Part shown: one piece after another, positions 19,074 to 27,786 of the stretch
Numbering within the stretch: the stretch's first letter is position 1
How the letters are laid out: the number at the start of each line of letters is the position of its first letter
Assembly (NCBI RefSeq): GCF_028618525.1
Contig: NZ_JAQITC010000008.1
Span: 1-64,000 of the forward strand
Reading direction: 5' to 3'
DNA from: Bartonella sp. AU55XJBT
GTDB taxonomy: Bacteria > Pseudomonadota > Alphaproteobacteria > Rhizobiales > Rhizobiaceae
Length of the DNA stretch: 64,000 bases
Made by a program: the position numbers and the translations under genes
Notes under the pieces: generated by a model
Databases searched by the model: none
Seen by the model: the letters and a program-made list of their open reading frames with translations, nothing else
Told to the model about the DNA's origin: nothing

Positions 19074-19877
19074 CTACGCAAGATAAACATTTTCAAGGTT
19101 CTCAGCTTTCCGCGAGACAGAGTCCCTACCTGTTTGCTTGTTAAGAAATTTAATCGCTTGTTTGTGTTCATTCTTCTTTAGTTTTTCTGCATGATAAGCA
19201 GTAAACTGAAAGGAAAGAGTAGCGGCGCTCGTGTCGCCTTGGTTAACTGATATAGTTATATCGAAGTGAAGGCGAGATAATCTGGATATATCGCTAGAGT
19301 TAATTCGATAGTTAAAAACAACGTCAAGAGGGAATACAAACCCTGTAAAATTGGCAGCCAGGCTATTTAACACGAAGTAATACGGCTCCGTCCAGTTATC
19401 TCCGATAAAATATTCCTCAGTAACTGCTAAAAACATTTGACGAGCTGCTTCAATCAACACCATACCTTGTATATGTTGTCCAGTTTGATGATCATTCATT
19501 AGTTCTGACCGTTCATCCAATATTAAGTGAGATTCAAAATTATGCTCATCTAAACGTTTCGGGTGAGAGATAATCGCATTTCTGATGTAGTGCTTATGAC
19601 TTTGCAGGCGGCTAACGCGAAGTGGACGCTGTAGTAGAGGAGAAATATCAATCCCGTGGGCTGCGAGTGGATATAGTCCTTGGTCATAAAGAGCTTGAGC
19701 TTGAACTTCTGTTAACCCTTGACCGCTAACAAGTTGACTATTACTAGGTAAATTGGCAAAGGAATTTGTACGTATCATCTCTAAAATTTCCCCAAAAGTC
19801 TTAACGTTTTCATGTATACTAAATTCATGAAATTTATTGCCAACTATAAAAATTTTCTTATTAGATGTATTTTTCAT
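19074..19877 (-). CDS. AfsA-type hotdog protein (gamma-butyrolactone/butenolide synthase family)
   Basis: A 267-residue protein whose central part matches the A-factor synthase hotdog domain: HYIRNAIISHPKRLDEHNFE, then GQHIQGMVLIEAARQMFLAV with the family's conserved E..RQ (Glu143, Arg146, Gln147). AfsA enzymes condense a beta-ketoacyl chain with dihydroxyacetone phosphate to begin butyrolactone or furan signals in actinomycetes. The N-terminal ~85 residues are a degenerate or accessory region, and the protein is slightly shorter than Streptomyces AfsA (about 300). Downstream genes encode a phosphatase, a reductase and a transporter, which fits the pathway. No ArpA-like receptor gene is visible in the window. 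Confidence 0.75.
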   Translation of the reverse strand: MKNTSNKKIFIVGNKFHEFSIHENVKTFGEILEMIRTNSFANLPSNSQLVSGQGLTEVQAQALYDQGLYPLAAHGIDISPLLQRPLRVSRLQSHKHYIRNAIISHPKRLDEHNFESHLILDERSELMNDHQTGQHIQGMVLIEAARQMFLAVTEEYFIGDNWTEPYYFVLNSLAANFTGFVFPLDVVFNYRINSSDISRLSRLHFDITISVNQGDTSAATLSFQFTAYHAEKLKKNEHKQAIKFLNKQTGRDSVSRKAENLENVYLA

Positions 19878-20167
19878 TGTGCTCCCTGCCTCAAAATTAT
19901 AACTAATTTTAACTCTCTTTTTATATCTCTTTGATTTATTTGAAATAAAAACATACTCTTCATAAAATTATTATATGGCTTTAAAAATCGGTAACTACGT
20001 TATTGATCAAATATAAGCAAAAATTTACCAAAATAATTACATTACTTACAACATATATGGCTTTTCGGTAATATTATAGAAGAGTAAGCGCTCATTTTTA
20101 GCAATCACTACCCTCCACTCAAACCAAAGCTGCAGCTTAGTTTTACAGCTGTCGCCGTAGTTCGTTG

Positions 20168-20788
20168 TTAATTAATAAAGCGTTTGTAAATTTTTGTATA
20201 AAGTCCACCTTCTCCACCCGTGATAAAATTGTCTCCGGCCTTTTTAATTATCTCTTGATAGCGCGGAGAAGAAAAAAGGCTCTTATAGATCTCAGGATCA
20301 ACAGAAAAACCGGAGAGAAACATAACACCCGGCTCTGTACTAATGATGGAATGATAAGCAATAAACTCTTCAACCTCAGATGCCTTGCGTACTACGTCAA
20401 AAATGGTTTTGTCTCGCCATTGGCGGTAGGAGGTAAAACGGCTTGGAGGAACCTCAATATGACGCAGCTGCAGATACGGTGTGCTAGGCAAAGACTGCTT
20501 GAGCACTTTTACCGATTCAACATAGGTCAAAAGTTGACGACGAAAGTCGTTCACAAGATCTTCTCCCAATAATTTTAATTCAAGCTCCCATATCCCCGGC
20601 AAGCTCTCAATCTGTTTTAATGAGGGCAAGGCTCTCAACTGCAGAACAGTCCTATTATCAAGAGATACAAACACCGTAGCCTGCTGCTCAGATTTTTCTG
20701 CTGTGATCTGCCTCCATTTCTTAGCTACTGTAAGAGTTTGGTTTTCTTTAGGATATATTTCTGTAATTAAAAGATACGGTGTAGACAT
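20168..20788 (-). CDS. unknown protein with two dimeric alpha/beta-barrel-like halves
   Basis: A 206-residue soluble protein. The first half (YLLITEIYPKENQTLTVAKKW then QATVFVSLDNRTVLQLRAL) and the second half (YLQLRHIEVPPSRFTSYRQW then GVMFLSGFSVDPEIYKSLF) each look like the ferredoxin-like strand-helix-strand pattern of antibiotic-biosynthesis monooxygenase or stress-responsive A/B barrel domains. No catalytic residue can be assigned. It lies between the CMD-family gene and AfsA, with 86 bases to the former and 290 to the latter, so it probably belongs to the same cluster. Its role is unknown; binding or oxidising a pathway intermediate is possible. Confidence 0.55.
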   Translation of the reverse strand: MSTPYLLITEIYPKENQTLTVAKKWRQITAEKSEQQATVFVSLDNRTVLQLRALPSLKQIESLPGIWELELKLLGEDLVNDFRRQLLTYVESVKVLKQSLPSTPYLQLRHIEVPPSRFTSYRQWRDKTIFDVVRKASEVEEFIAYHSIISTEPGVMFLSGFSVDPEIYKSLFSSPRYQEIIKKAGDNFITGGEGGLYTKIYKRFIN

Positions 20789-20874
20789 TAAATTCTCCTT
20801 GAAATTAAGAAAAAAATTAAATTCGTAAGTATCACGCTTTTGATAATAATGATGTTGCTGGCAAATAAATTTCT

Positions 20875-21684
20875 CTATGTCTCCTTGCGTGAGGCAAAAA
20901 CTTCTTTAGCAATTTCAACGACATTAATCGCTGCAGGAAAGCCTGCATAAGGAGCAATGTGAATTGCTAATTCAATCACCTGTTCGGGCGTGCCACCTAC
21001 ATTAAGCAGACCCTGTATATGCAGCTTCAGCTGTGGAATCGCAGTTCCTAACGTTCCTAACGCTGCCACCGTTATAATTTCCCGTTCAAAGAAGTTGAGG
21101 ATAGGCCGTGTGTAGATATCACCAAACCCAAACTCAACAACAAAACGAGCTAAGTCTGGAGCAATGCTACCCAGTGTCTTAATAATCATTTGTCCATCGG
21201 GGCCATCAATATGTTCTAGTGCCTTCAGTCCAGATTCGTAGCGATCCTCGCATACTAATGGCGAGCCGCAACTAGATATGAAGTCTAGTTTCTTTTCATC
21301 AAAGACCTCTTTTGCAGCAAAAACACTATTTAAGGCTGCTGGAAACCCTGCATAAAGTGCCAACTGTATCATTACTTCAATCAGCTCAGCAGGACTACAC
21401 CCAATATTAAGAGCACTGGTAAGGTGGAATTTGAGTTGCCGTCTTGCATTACCGAGAGTTGCAAAGATGGCAACGGTGGCAAGCTGCCGAATACGGCTTG
21501 TTAAGTGAGGTCGCTCATAAATTTCTCCATACACAAAAGAGATGATGAATTTTGCGAGATCAGGGGCAACATCGGCCATTTCTTCAAGAATTGAAGGGGT
21601 CTCGACCAATTCCATAGAGCGTAAACGCTCCACGCCCAATTCATAAGCATTTTTCTTATAATTTACAAATGTTTGTTCTTGCAT
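20875..21684 (-). CDS. carboxymuconolactone-decarboxylase-family protein, two tandem domains
   Basis: Two repeats of about 120 residues, each with the CMD pattern: FVYGEIYERPHLTSRIRQLA, ATLGNARRQLKFHL and NIGCSPAELIEVMIQLALYA in the first; FGFGDIYTRPILNFFEREI, ALGTLGTAIPQLKLHI and NVGGTPEQVIELAIHIAPYA in the second. Family members include gamma-carboxymuconolactone decarboxylase and AhpD-like peroxidases. The AhpD CXXC is not seen, so the decarboxylase/lactone branch is favoured. A lactone-acting enzyme next to an AfsA gene is suggestive. It is the first gene of the minus-strand cluster, so the main promoter should lie just right of 21684. Confidence 0.8.
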   Translation of the reverse strand: MQEQTFVNYKKNAYELGVERLRSMELVETPSILEEMADVAPDLAKFIISFVYGEIYERPHLTSRIRQLATVAIFATLGNARRQLKFHLTSALNIGCSPAELIEVMIQLALYAGFPAALNSVFAAKEVFDEKKLDFISSCGSPLVCEDRYESGLKALEHIDGPDGQMIIKTLGSIAPDLARFVVEFGFGDIYTRPILNFFEREIITVAALGTLGTAIPQLKLHIQGLLNVGGTPEQVIELAIHIAPYAGFPAAINVVEIAKEVFASRKET

Positions 21685-22451
21685 GTAATGGCCCCCTCCC
21701 CACGGAGCCTTAGGATAAGGCTTTTACTTTCCTTAAAAACTAAACCTTCAATTAAAATGCAATACCTTATCTCCTCTTGCGGACTTGCATTGCATGAATT
21801 ATTGTACTTTAATATCCTAGTCAATCATTTTTGTAAATTTATTTTATATTATTTTTCATTTTTTACATTATAGGCAATCCTTATGAAGCTATAGCAGATA
21901 GTAAGGGATTTTTCTATGGCATTAATATTACGTTGATGCAGCAGGCACGTGTAGCCTTTCCAGACGTTGTACTTAAGACTGAGCTAAAATTAGCAAATTA
22001 AACCCTTCTTATTCGTATTTGCGCAAGAGAACTGAGGTGTAACTTGTTGAGCGTAGAAACACCATGCATGATTATGTGCGCATTGAGCTATAGGACTTAG
22101 TTGTATTTAGTATTTTGCGGCTTGAATTTACCGAGGAAAGTGCGAAGCGTTAAATTTATAACAGATGCTACTGACTTACCTCTAATCTAGTAAAGTTCTA
22201 TCATGACAAAGCCATTTGTTGGGGTGTACGGAAGAGCTTTGTTTTTAACTCAAGTTAGAGGTATGTAATAGCAGATGAGTGCAGTACTCCTTTGCTGCAA
22301 AGTCCTCCAATCGCTTTAGCTAAAAATATTATGCCGCAATTAGGTGCCCAATATAGCTTGATCATGTCTATAAATTTTGGTTTAATACCTTTAGCACTGG
22401 AGAACTTTAGTAAAATTAATGCTGTGTGCCTCTATCAAGTTGTAAAATATA
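21685..22451. other. gene-free stretch upstream of the AfsA cluster
   Basis: No intact gene on either strand. It should contain the promoter of the CMD-led operon (near 21690-21800) but no clear boxes are visible. Around 21890-22000 a short plus-strand stretch reads YEAIADSKGFF and QQARVAFPDVVLKTELKLAN in a broken frame, possibly a decayed phage gene. The remainder has stops in all frames. Confidence 0.4.
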
Positions 22452-22736
22452 TTATGCTTTAAGATCTCGGTAAAAATTTTCATGAGAGCCAAGTGCTAAC
22501 AAGGTCAAAGTAATCGTGTGATCTTCATAGCCGTAAGCAAGCAGCGTCAATTGCTTGGCCATTTTAAATTTATAGACAAAAACACCAGAAAGATCACCTG
22601 TTTTGGCTTGACCAATGGTGGGCGTTTTCATAATGACGCGAACAGCTTGGTCTAGATCTTGTTTTTGGTTGGCATGCAGTTTTTTGATAGTTTTTTTAAA
22701 TGAATGGGTTTGTAAAACTTGCATAGATTCAGCCAA
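22452..22736 (-). CDS. RelE/ParE-superfamily toxin
   Basis: A 94-residue protein with the ParE/RelE fold pattern: FKKTIKKLHANQKQDLDQAV helix, TGDLSGVFVYKFKM strands, and LLAYGYEDHTITLTLLALGSHENFYRDL at the C-terminus, a known ending for type II toxins. The gene begins 8 bases inside the upstream antitoxin gene, as in antitoxin-first ParDE modules. A start at the second Met (22724) is also possible. The target (gyrase or ribosome-bound mRNA) cannot be decided from sequence. Confidence 0.75.
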   Translation of the reverse strand: MAESMQVLQTHSFKKTIKKLHANQKQDLDQAVRVIMKTPTIGQAKTGDLSGVFVYKFKMAKQLTLLAYGYEDHTITLTLLALGSHENFYRDLKA

Positions 22737-22947
22737 ATTCGAATGCTGTTACATCGCCATCTGCATTTTCTTGTTGTCCAAGTAAGATTGCTTGAATAAA
22801 TTGAAAGGAGAGATCTGGATTTTCTTCGGCTATTTTGCCCATACGCGACCAATATTCAATTTGCTTAGGAACCGAGCGGCTATAAACAGACGCGTAACGC
22901 TTAGCCTCATTAATGAGATCATCAGACAGTTTAACAGTTGTAGCCAT
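22729..22947 (-). CDS. ParD-like antitoxin
   Basis: A 72-residue protein starting MATTVKLSDDLINEAKRYAS, a ribbon-helix-helix N-terminus, followed by SRSVPKQIEYWSRMGKIAEENPDLSF, typical of ParD-like/TA-system antitoxins. The C-terminus (DGDVTAFEFG) probably binds the toxin. It overlaps the downstream toxin gene by 8 bases. RHH antitoxins usually repress their own operon. Both genes are intact, so the module may help stabilise the surrounding cluster. Confidence 0.75.
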   Translation of the reverse strand: MATTVKLSDDLINEAKRYASVYSRSVPKQIEYWSRMGKIAEENPDLSFQFIQAILLGQQENADGDVTAFEFG

Positions 22948-23435
22948 GACTATACTCCTACCTTACAATAAGGTGGTAATATAGTTCAAAAGGTGTTAAA
23001 AAGCAACCTTTGAAACACAATAACCTTAGCAGATCTCTAACACAATTCCTTCTCTCACAGCCATCTTTCTTAATATCTGAAAGAAGAGAAAATAAAAGAT
23101 AAATTTAGAACTAAATGATCGAGAATAAGCTCTAAAAAGGTTCGGGATAGGCAGAAAATAAGTTAAAAGAATCAACGGTATCAAAATTCCCAAACTTCTA
23201 TATAATCTATTGATTTTATATAAATATAGCATTCCTACCCCCTCCGCCACAGCACTTTTATCGTGCTATAAATTATTGATTCTATATGTCTTGTATGTAG
23301 CTTGTCAGCAGGTTTTGCAGCAATTCATTTTTAAAATTCACGTCTTTTTTAAAAAATTAAAGAGGTTTTCAAAGGGTCTTCAAAGACCTTTCAAAGATCA
23401 TTTAAAGACCCTTTAAGGCAGCTTTTTCTCCTTTG
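22948..23435. other. gene-free stretch with hairpin near the right end
   Basis: No gene recognised. At 23371-23415 aaagggtctt and aaagaccctt form a stem around a repeated caaaga-type loop; on the minus strand this follows the D12 methylase remnant and could be its terminator. The rest is AT-rich. Confidence 0.45.
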
Positions 23436-24035
23436 CTAAAAGTCGCAATTTGAGATGATGAGCTCTTGAGCTGGAATTGGATTATTTGAACTGCATGTAT
23501 AAGATATGGTGACCTCTTTTATCTTAAATGGGCTAAAGCTTTTGCGAATCTCCGGCACATCATTGAGTGACAGAAGAAACTTTCCCTTTAATTGTGCAAG
23601 CAGTGTGGATATCCTCTGATAATCCTCTCGCTTAAACAAATCCTTGCCATAGTAATCCTCAACACCCCAATAAGGCGGATCAAGGTAAAACAAGATGTTG
23701 GGACGATCATAGCGCCTAATAAACTCAAACCAATCTAAATGTTCAATGGTCACACCTGCTAAACGACGGTAAATAAGCTTTAAGGAGGCTTCAAGTTTGA
23801 GACTATTAAACCGTGCACCACGGTGTGGATCAACTCCAAACGTCTGTTTTGCCACTTTGCCACCAAAACTCAACCGCTGCAGATATAAAAACCGCAATGC
23901 CCGCTCTAAATCTGTCAGGGTCTTGGGATCTTGGGTGCGTAACCGTTCAAACGCCTCACAGCTACTCACCTGGAACTCCAACAGATCCATGAAAGGGTAA
24001 TAATGGCGTTGCAACACCCGAAAAAATTCACCACA
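23436..24035 (-). pseudogene. D12-class adenine-specific DNA methyltransferase, N-terminus missing
   Basis: The readable part starts EFFRVLQRHYYPFMDLLEF and holds the C-terminal two thirds of a Dam/D12 methyltransferase, including motif IV DPPYWG and the SLNDVPEIRKSF region near the end. The N-terminal SAM-binding motif (FxGxG type) is absent: upstream of about 24035 the frame hits a stop and the DNA becomes the opposite-strand ISP remnant. Without motif I it cannot methylate. The break is shared with the 5' break of the ISP remnant, so one recombination event probably removed both ends. Confidence 0.75.
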
Positions 24036-26167
24036 TCACCTGAACGATCATTGATCACTTCATATAAAGGAACTAATTTTCTCCTTAAAGATATCCTTTC
24101 TGATAAAACCAGTAAAGCCTATCATGCCTTTGAGAGCTTTCATAAGGAGTTAAAGAGTAATTTAAACGACAGTATTACCCAAGAGGAAGCGCTTGAGATG
24201 TTAGGACAACATCTTGTGACGCGTCCCGTATTTGAAGCCTTGTTTGAGGGCAATGAATTTGTGCAAAACAATGCCATTTCGCAAGCCATGGATAAAATCT
24301 TAACTGAACTGGATAAAACAAATATTGAAGAAAAAACCAAAGATCTTGATAAATTTTACAAAAGTGTCACGTTCTATACAGCAGGGATTACCGAAACTCA
24401 TGCAAAACAGAATCTTATTATCAAACTTTATGAAAGCTTTTTTGCCAAGGCATTTAAGAAAACCACCGATAGGCTTGGGATTGTTTATACCCCCATTGAA
24501 GTTGTGGATTTTATCATTCATTCTGTTGATGAAGTGTTACGCAATGAATTTGGAAAAAGCTTAGGATCACGTGGTGTTTCTATTCTTGACCCTTTTACAG
24601 GTACAGGGACCTTTATCACAGGACTTTTACAATCCAATCTTATAAAACCAGAGGATATGGAATATAAGTTCCGTCATGATATCCATGCCAATGAGATTGT
24701 CTTGCTAGCCTATTACATAGCAGCGATTAACATTGAATCGACCTATCATAGTCTTATAAAAGGAAACTATATTCCTTTCAAACATATTGGCTTAACCGAT
24801 ACGTTTCGGATGATTGAAAAACAAGATTTGATGAAAGGCATACTTAAAGAAAACAGTGAATATTTAGAACATCAAAAAATCTGGATATAAAAGTTATCTT
24901 TGGCAATCCTCCTTATTCAACAGGGCAAAAAAGTGCTAATGATAATAATCCAAATACATCCTATCCGATATTAGATAAACGTATTGCTGAAGCTTATGCC
25001 ACTCATTCAACAACAAGTTTATTACAAGCACTTTATGACAGTTATATCCGTGCTATTCGCTGAGCGAGTGACCGTATAAAAAACCTTGGTGTTATTGGTT
25101 TTGTCACAAACGCGGGCTTCATTGATGGAAGTTCTATGGACGGGTTACGCAAATGCCTTGTTAAGAAGTTTTCGAGCCTTTATATTTTCCATTTACGTGG
25201 TAATCAACGAACCTCTGGAGAACTTTCTCGTAAAGAAGGTGGCAAAATTTTTGGTTCTGACTCTCGAGCTCCTATAGCCATCTCTATTCTCGTAAAAAAT
25301 CTAAATGCACAGCAGCATGGTAAGATATATTTTCGTGATATTGGAGATTACCTTACGAGAAAAGAAAAGCTTAAGACAATTAAGGACTTTGGTAGCATGG
25401 ATGGTATTACACACAAACAAGGATGGCAAATAATCGAACCGGATAAGCATGGGGATTGGATAAAACAAAGAGAAGCCGATTTTAATCAGTTTATACCCAT
25501 GGGTATTAAAAATAACTCAATAGATGCTGCGCTATTTAGGAAGGCATCACGTGGTGTGAATTCTGCTCGAGATGCTTGGGTTTACAACTTTTCAAGTAAT
25601 GCATTAAATTTATCTATTCCAAAAACAATTGAATTTTTTAATATACAAAAACGTCTTATTGCTGAGAATCCATCTGTACCTATAAAGAAGATTATTGATT
25701 ATGATGCTACCAAAATTAGTTGGGCAAATGCTCTTATCTCTAAATTAAAGCAAGGAATCAACGCAACTTTTGATGTTCATTTAAAGGTTCCAGTTCTTTA
25801 TCGCCCGTTTATGATAACATGGCATTATGCATCACCATTACTAAATGAAGCGTTAGGGCAAACTCATCAATTTTTTAATCGGGATATCCCTTATAACCTT
25901 GGAATTTGCATTTCGGGAGAAGGAAGTCAAAAAGCTTTTTCTTGTCTCATGACAAATAAGCCTATTAGTTTTGACACATTAGAAAAATCAAGATGCTATC
26001 CACTTATGCTCTATTGTGAAGAAGAAAAACATCATGAGCATAGTTTATTTTCTACAGAAGCAAAAAAGAAAGTTCGTGATGGCATTACAGATGCGGGATT
26101 ACAGAAGTTTCAGTCTGCTTATCCTAACGAAAAAATCACTAAAGATGATTTATTCTATATCAAGTAA
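24003..26167 (+). pseudogene. second Type ISP restriction-modification gene, decayed fragment
   Basis: It aligns with the methyltransferase half of the intact enzyme at 8869-13848 (HLVTRPVF, DPFTGTGTF, NPPYS, then the start of the target-recognition region). The nuclease and helicase halves are absent and the C-terminus ends early (KITKDDLFYIK). A one-base loss in an A run at 24874-24879 (six here, seven in the intact copy) shifts the frame after EYLEHQK, and a TGA at about 25062 replaces the Trp of AIRWASD. From about 25136 the recognition-domain part is open again and differs strongly from the intact copy, so the original enzyme probably had another target site. Confidence 0.85.
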
Positions 26168-26524
26168 CCTTTAAAAAGGTATACATTATAATATTTATAA
26201 ACGCTCTCATCATACGTATTTTTAACTTTATAACGTATCTATTTTTTCACTAAATAGTTTTTAAGATTTCTGTTAATTTCTTTTATAACACATTTGCAAT
26301 TTAATAGCCTTTTTAGAGGTATTATCTTTATAACTAACGCTTTTATTTGCATTGTGATTATAAAACCCTGCTTTTTTCACGCATTCTCTATAGCTGTTAT
26401 CTTTTCTATAGCCACCGCATCATTTTTCATTTTCATAAGAGAAACGATAAATAGGATAATTGCGATTTATAGCTTTTTATGAAAACATCTAAAGAGAAAC
26501 AGATAACTATAGAGATGAGCAAAA

Positions 26525-26725
26525 TCCCTTTTAATAGACTTTTGTCGTTTTTGTCAGTTCTTTCTAAAGCCTATATTATTTTTTTAATGAAAAAACATTT
26601 AAAACATTATATTTTAATATGTTAGTATTTTAATGATACAACCTATGTCGACAATACAACCATAAATACAGTCTATAATATATATTTGTCAGTTATCTGC
26701 CAGTAAATTGAACTGACAAAAGTGG
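26525..26725 (+). repeat. dispersed repeat, copy 4, with actgaca edges
   Basis: The AT-rich core (tatattttaatatgttagta, acaacctatgtcgac) is bordered by ttgtcagtt and aactgacaaaa words. It corresponds to the copy at 14580-14765 in the left arm. Confidence 0.6.
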
Positions 26726-26819
26726 TTATTTTAGTGAGTGATTAAAACGTGCTTTATGAAAAGCATGTGATCTTTTAAAATCTTCAAAAGACAGTTTGTA
26801 ATCATAAGAAATGCTTCAA

Positions 26820-27035
26820 GAGTATTATGGTTATGAGTTTTGAGAATTTTGAAGGTTTTGAAGGTTCTTTTTACGCCCCCTTACATATTTTTTTTCAATC
26901 AAAAAATAAAAGTTATTATATTTCAACATGTTAATGTTTTATTGACACAACCTATATCGACAACTCAACCATAAATACAACCCAAGATATATTTTTGAAG
27001 GTGTTTTGAGGGGTTGAGAAACCTTCACAACCTAT
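26820..27035 (+). repeat. dispersed repeat, copy 5, with gaaggtttt edges
   Basis: The core ttatatttcaacatgttaat and acaacctatatcgac is bordered by ttgaaggttttgaaggttct on the left and ttgaaggtgttttgagggg on the right. The G-rich edges differ in wording from copy 1 but keep the same layout. Confidence 0.65.
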
Positions 27036-27068
27036 AAGAAAACAAAACTTTTGAAAACAATAAAGCTA

Positions 27069-27155
27069 TCATTTTAGATTACGGTATAATCTCTTAGAGG
27101 TAATCCAAATAAAAGTGTTTAAAAATGCAAATGTTCTTTTTTTAGAATAACGCAT
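27069..27155 (-). CDS. conserved small basic/hydrophobic protein (28 aa), second copy
   Basis: The ATG at 27155 follows the same ribosome site (aaaaggag) as the copy at 13971. The peptide begins MRYSKKRTFAFLNTFIWIT and ends KRLYRNLK. Head, aromatic centre and basic tail are kept while many codons differ. It lies about 110 bases downstream of the phage SSB gene on the same strand. Function unknown; a short membrane-active or regulatory peptide is possible. Confidence 0.5.
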   Translation of the reverse strand: MRYSKKRTFAFLNTFIWITSKRLYRNLK

Positions 27156-27267
27156 ATAAACACTCCTTTTAAGATTGTAGGTAATCAACTTAATAGAAGA
27201 GGTATAGATTATGATTATAAGGCTCTATACCCCCTTATGATTAGCATACCCATTATATGAGCATACC

Positions 27268-27647
27268 TTAATAAGCTGATGACTGATCTTGATCATCATC
27301 ATTTTTGCCATCTAAAAGCTTTAAGTCGTCTTTGTATTGGGGGGCAATATGATCTCTGTTACGTAGCGTTCACTACCGTTTTTATCTTGCCATTTACGAG
27401 TTTGTAAGCGCCTCTCGATATAGACTTTGCTACCCTTCTTAAGATACTGGAGTGCTACTTTTGCAAAATGTAGATTAAAGACCACAATAGAATGCCATTC
27501 TGTTTTGTCTATTTTCTTATTGGTTGCCTTGTCTGTATAGCTCTCAGACGTTGCCATGCGAAAATTAACTACCTCGCCACCCAAAGGCATTGTTTTACTT
27601 TCGGGGGTTGCACCTAAATAACCAATTAAAATCACTTTATTAAGCAT
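27268..27647 (-). pseudogene. ssb: phage/plasmid-type single-strand DNA-binding protein, frameshifted
   Basis: The ATG at 27647 gives [18 protein letters not shown], an OB-fold SSB start, followed by [21 protein letters not shown] and [10 protein letters not shown]. It is clearly related to the chromosomal SSB at 42124-42630 but diverged. The frame goes wrong at a six-base G run (27339-27344): as read it ends [11 protein letters not shown]. One extra base would restore [12 protein letters not shown] and an acidic end to 27268, though without the DDDVPF-type tip. The truncated form keeps the DNA-binding core but lacks the tail that recruits partners. The gene belongs to the decayed phage module. 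Confidence 0.75.
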
Positions 27648-27786
27648 GTTTGCAAGTTCCATTAAATGATGTAAAGATCATAATATATTTTATATGTTTT
27701 TACAATTATTTCAACAATATAACAACAGTATTCTCACATAAAAGATTAGAATTTACATTACTTATTTTGTAGTTTATAAACTACAT

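Larger units (their letters stand above)
26175..27265 (-). repeat. right arm of the long inverted repeat
   Basis: Inverted counterpart of 13858-15140. It runs from the broken end of the second ISP gene to the stop region of the phage SSB gene, and carries the same landmarks in reverse order, including the small MRYSKK gene and two copies of the dispersed repeat. Confidence 0.75.

Noticed and set aside
20120..20155. agctgcagct palindrome near the 206-residue gene as an operator or terminator
   Set aside because: Short, without a T run, and downstream of the gene; could be chance.
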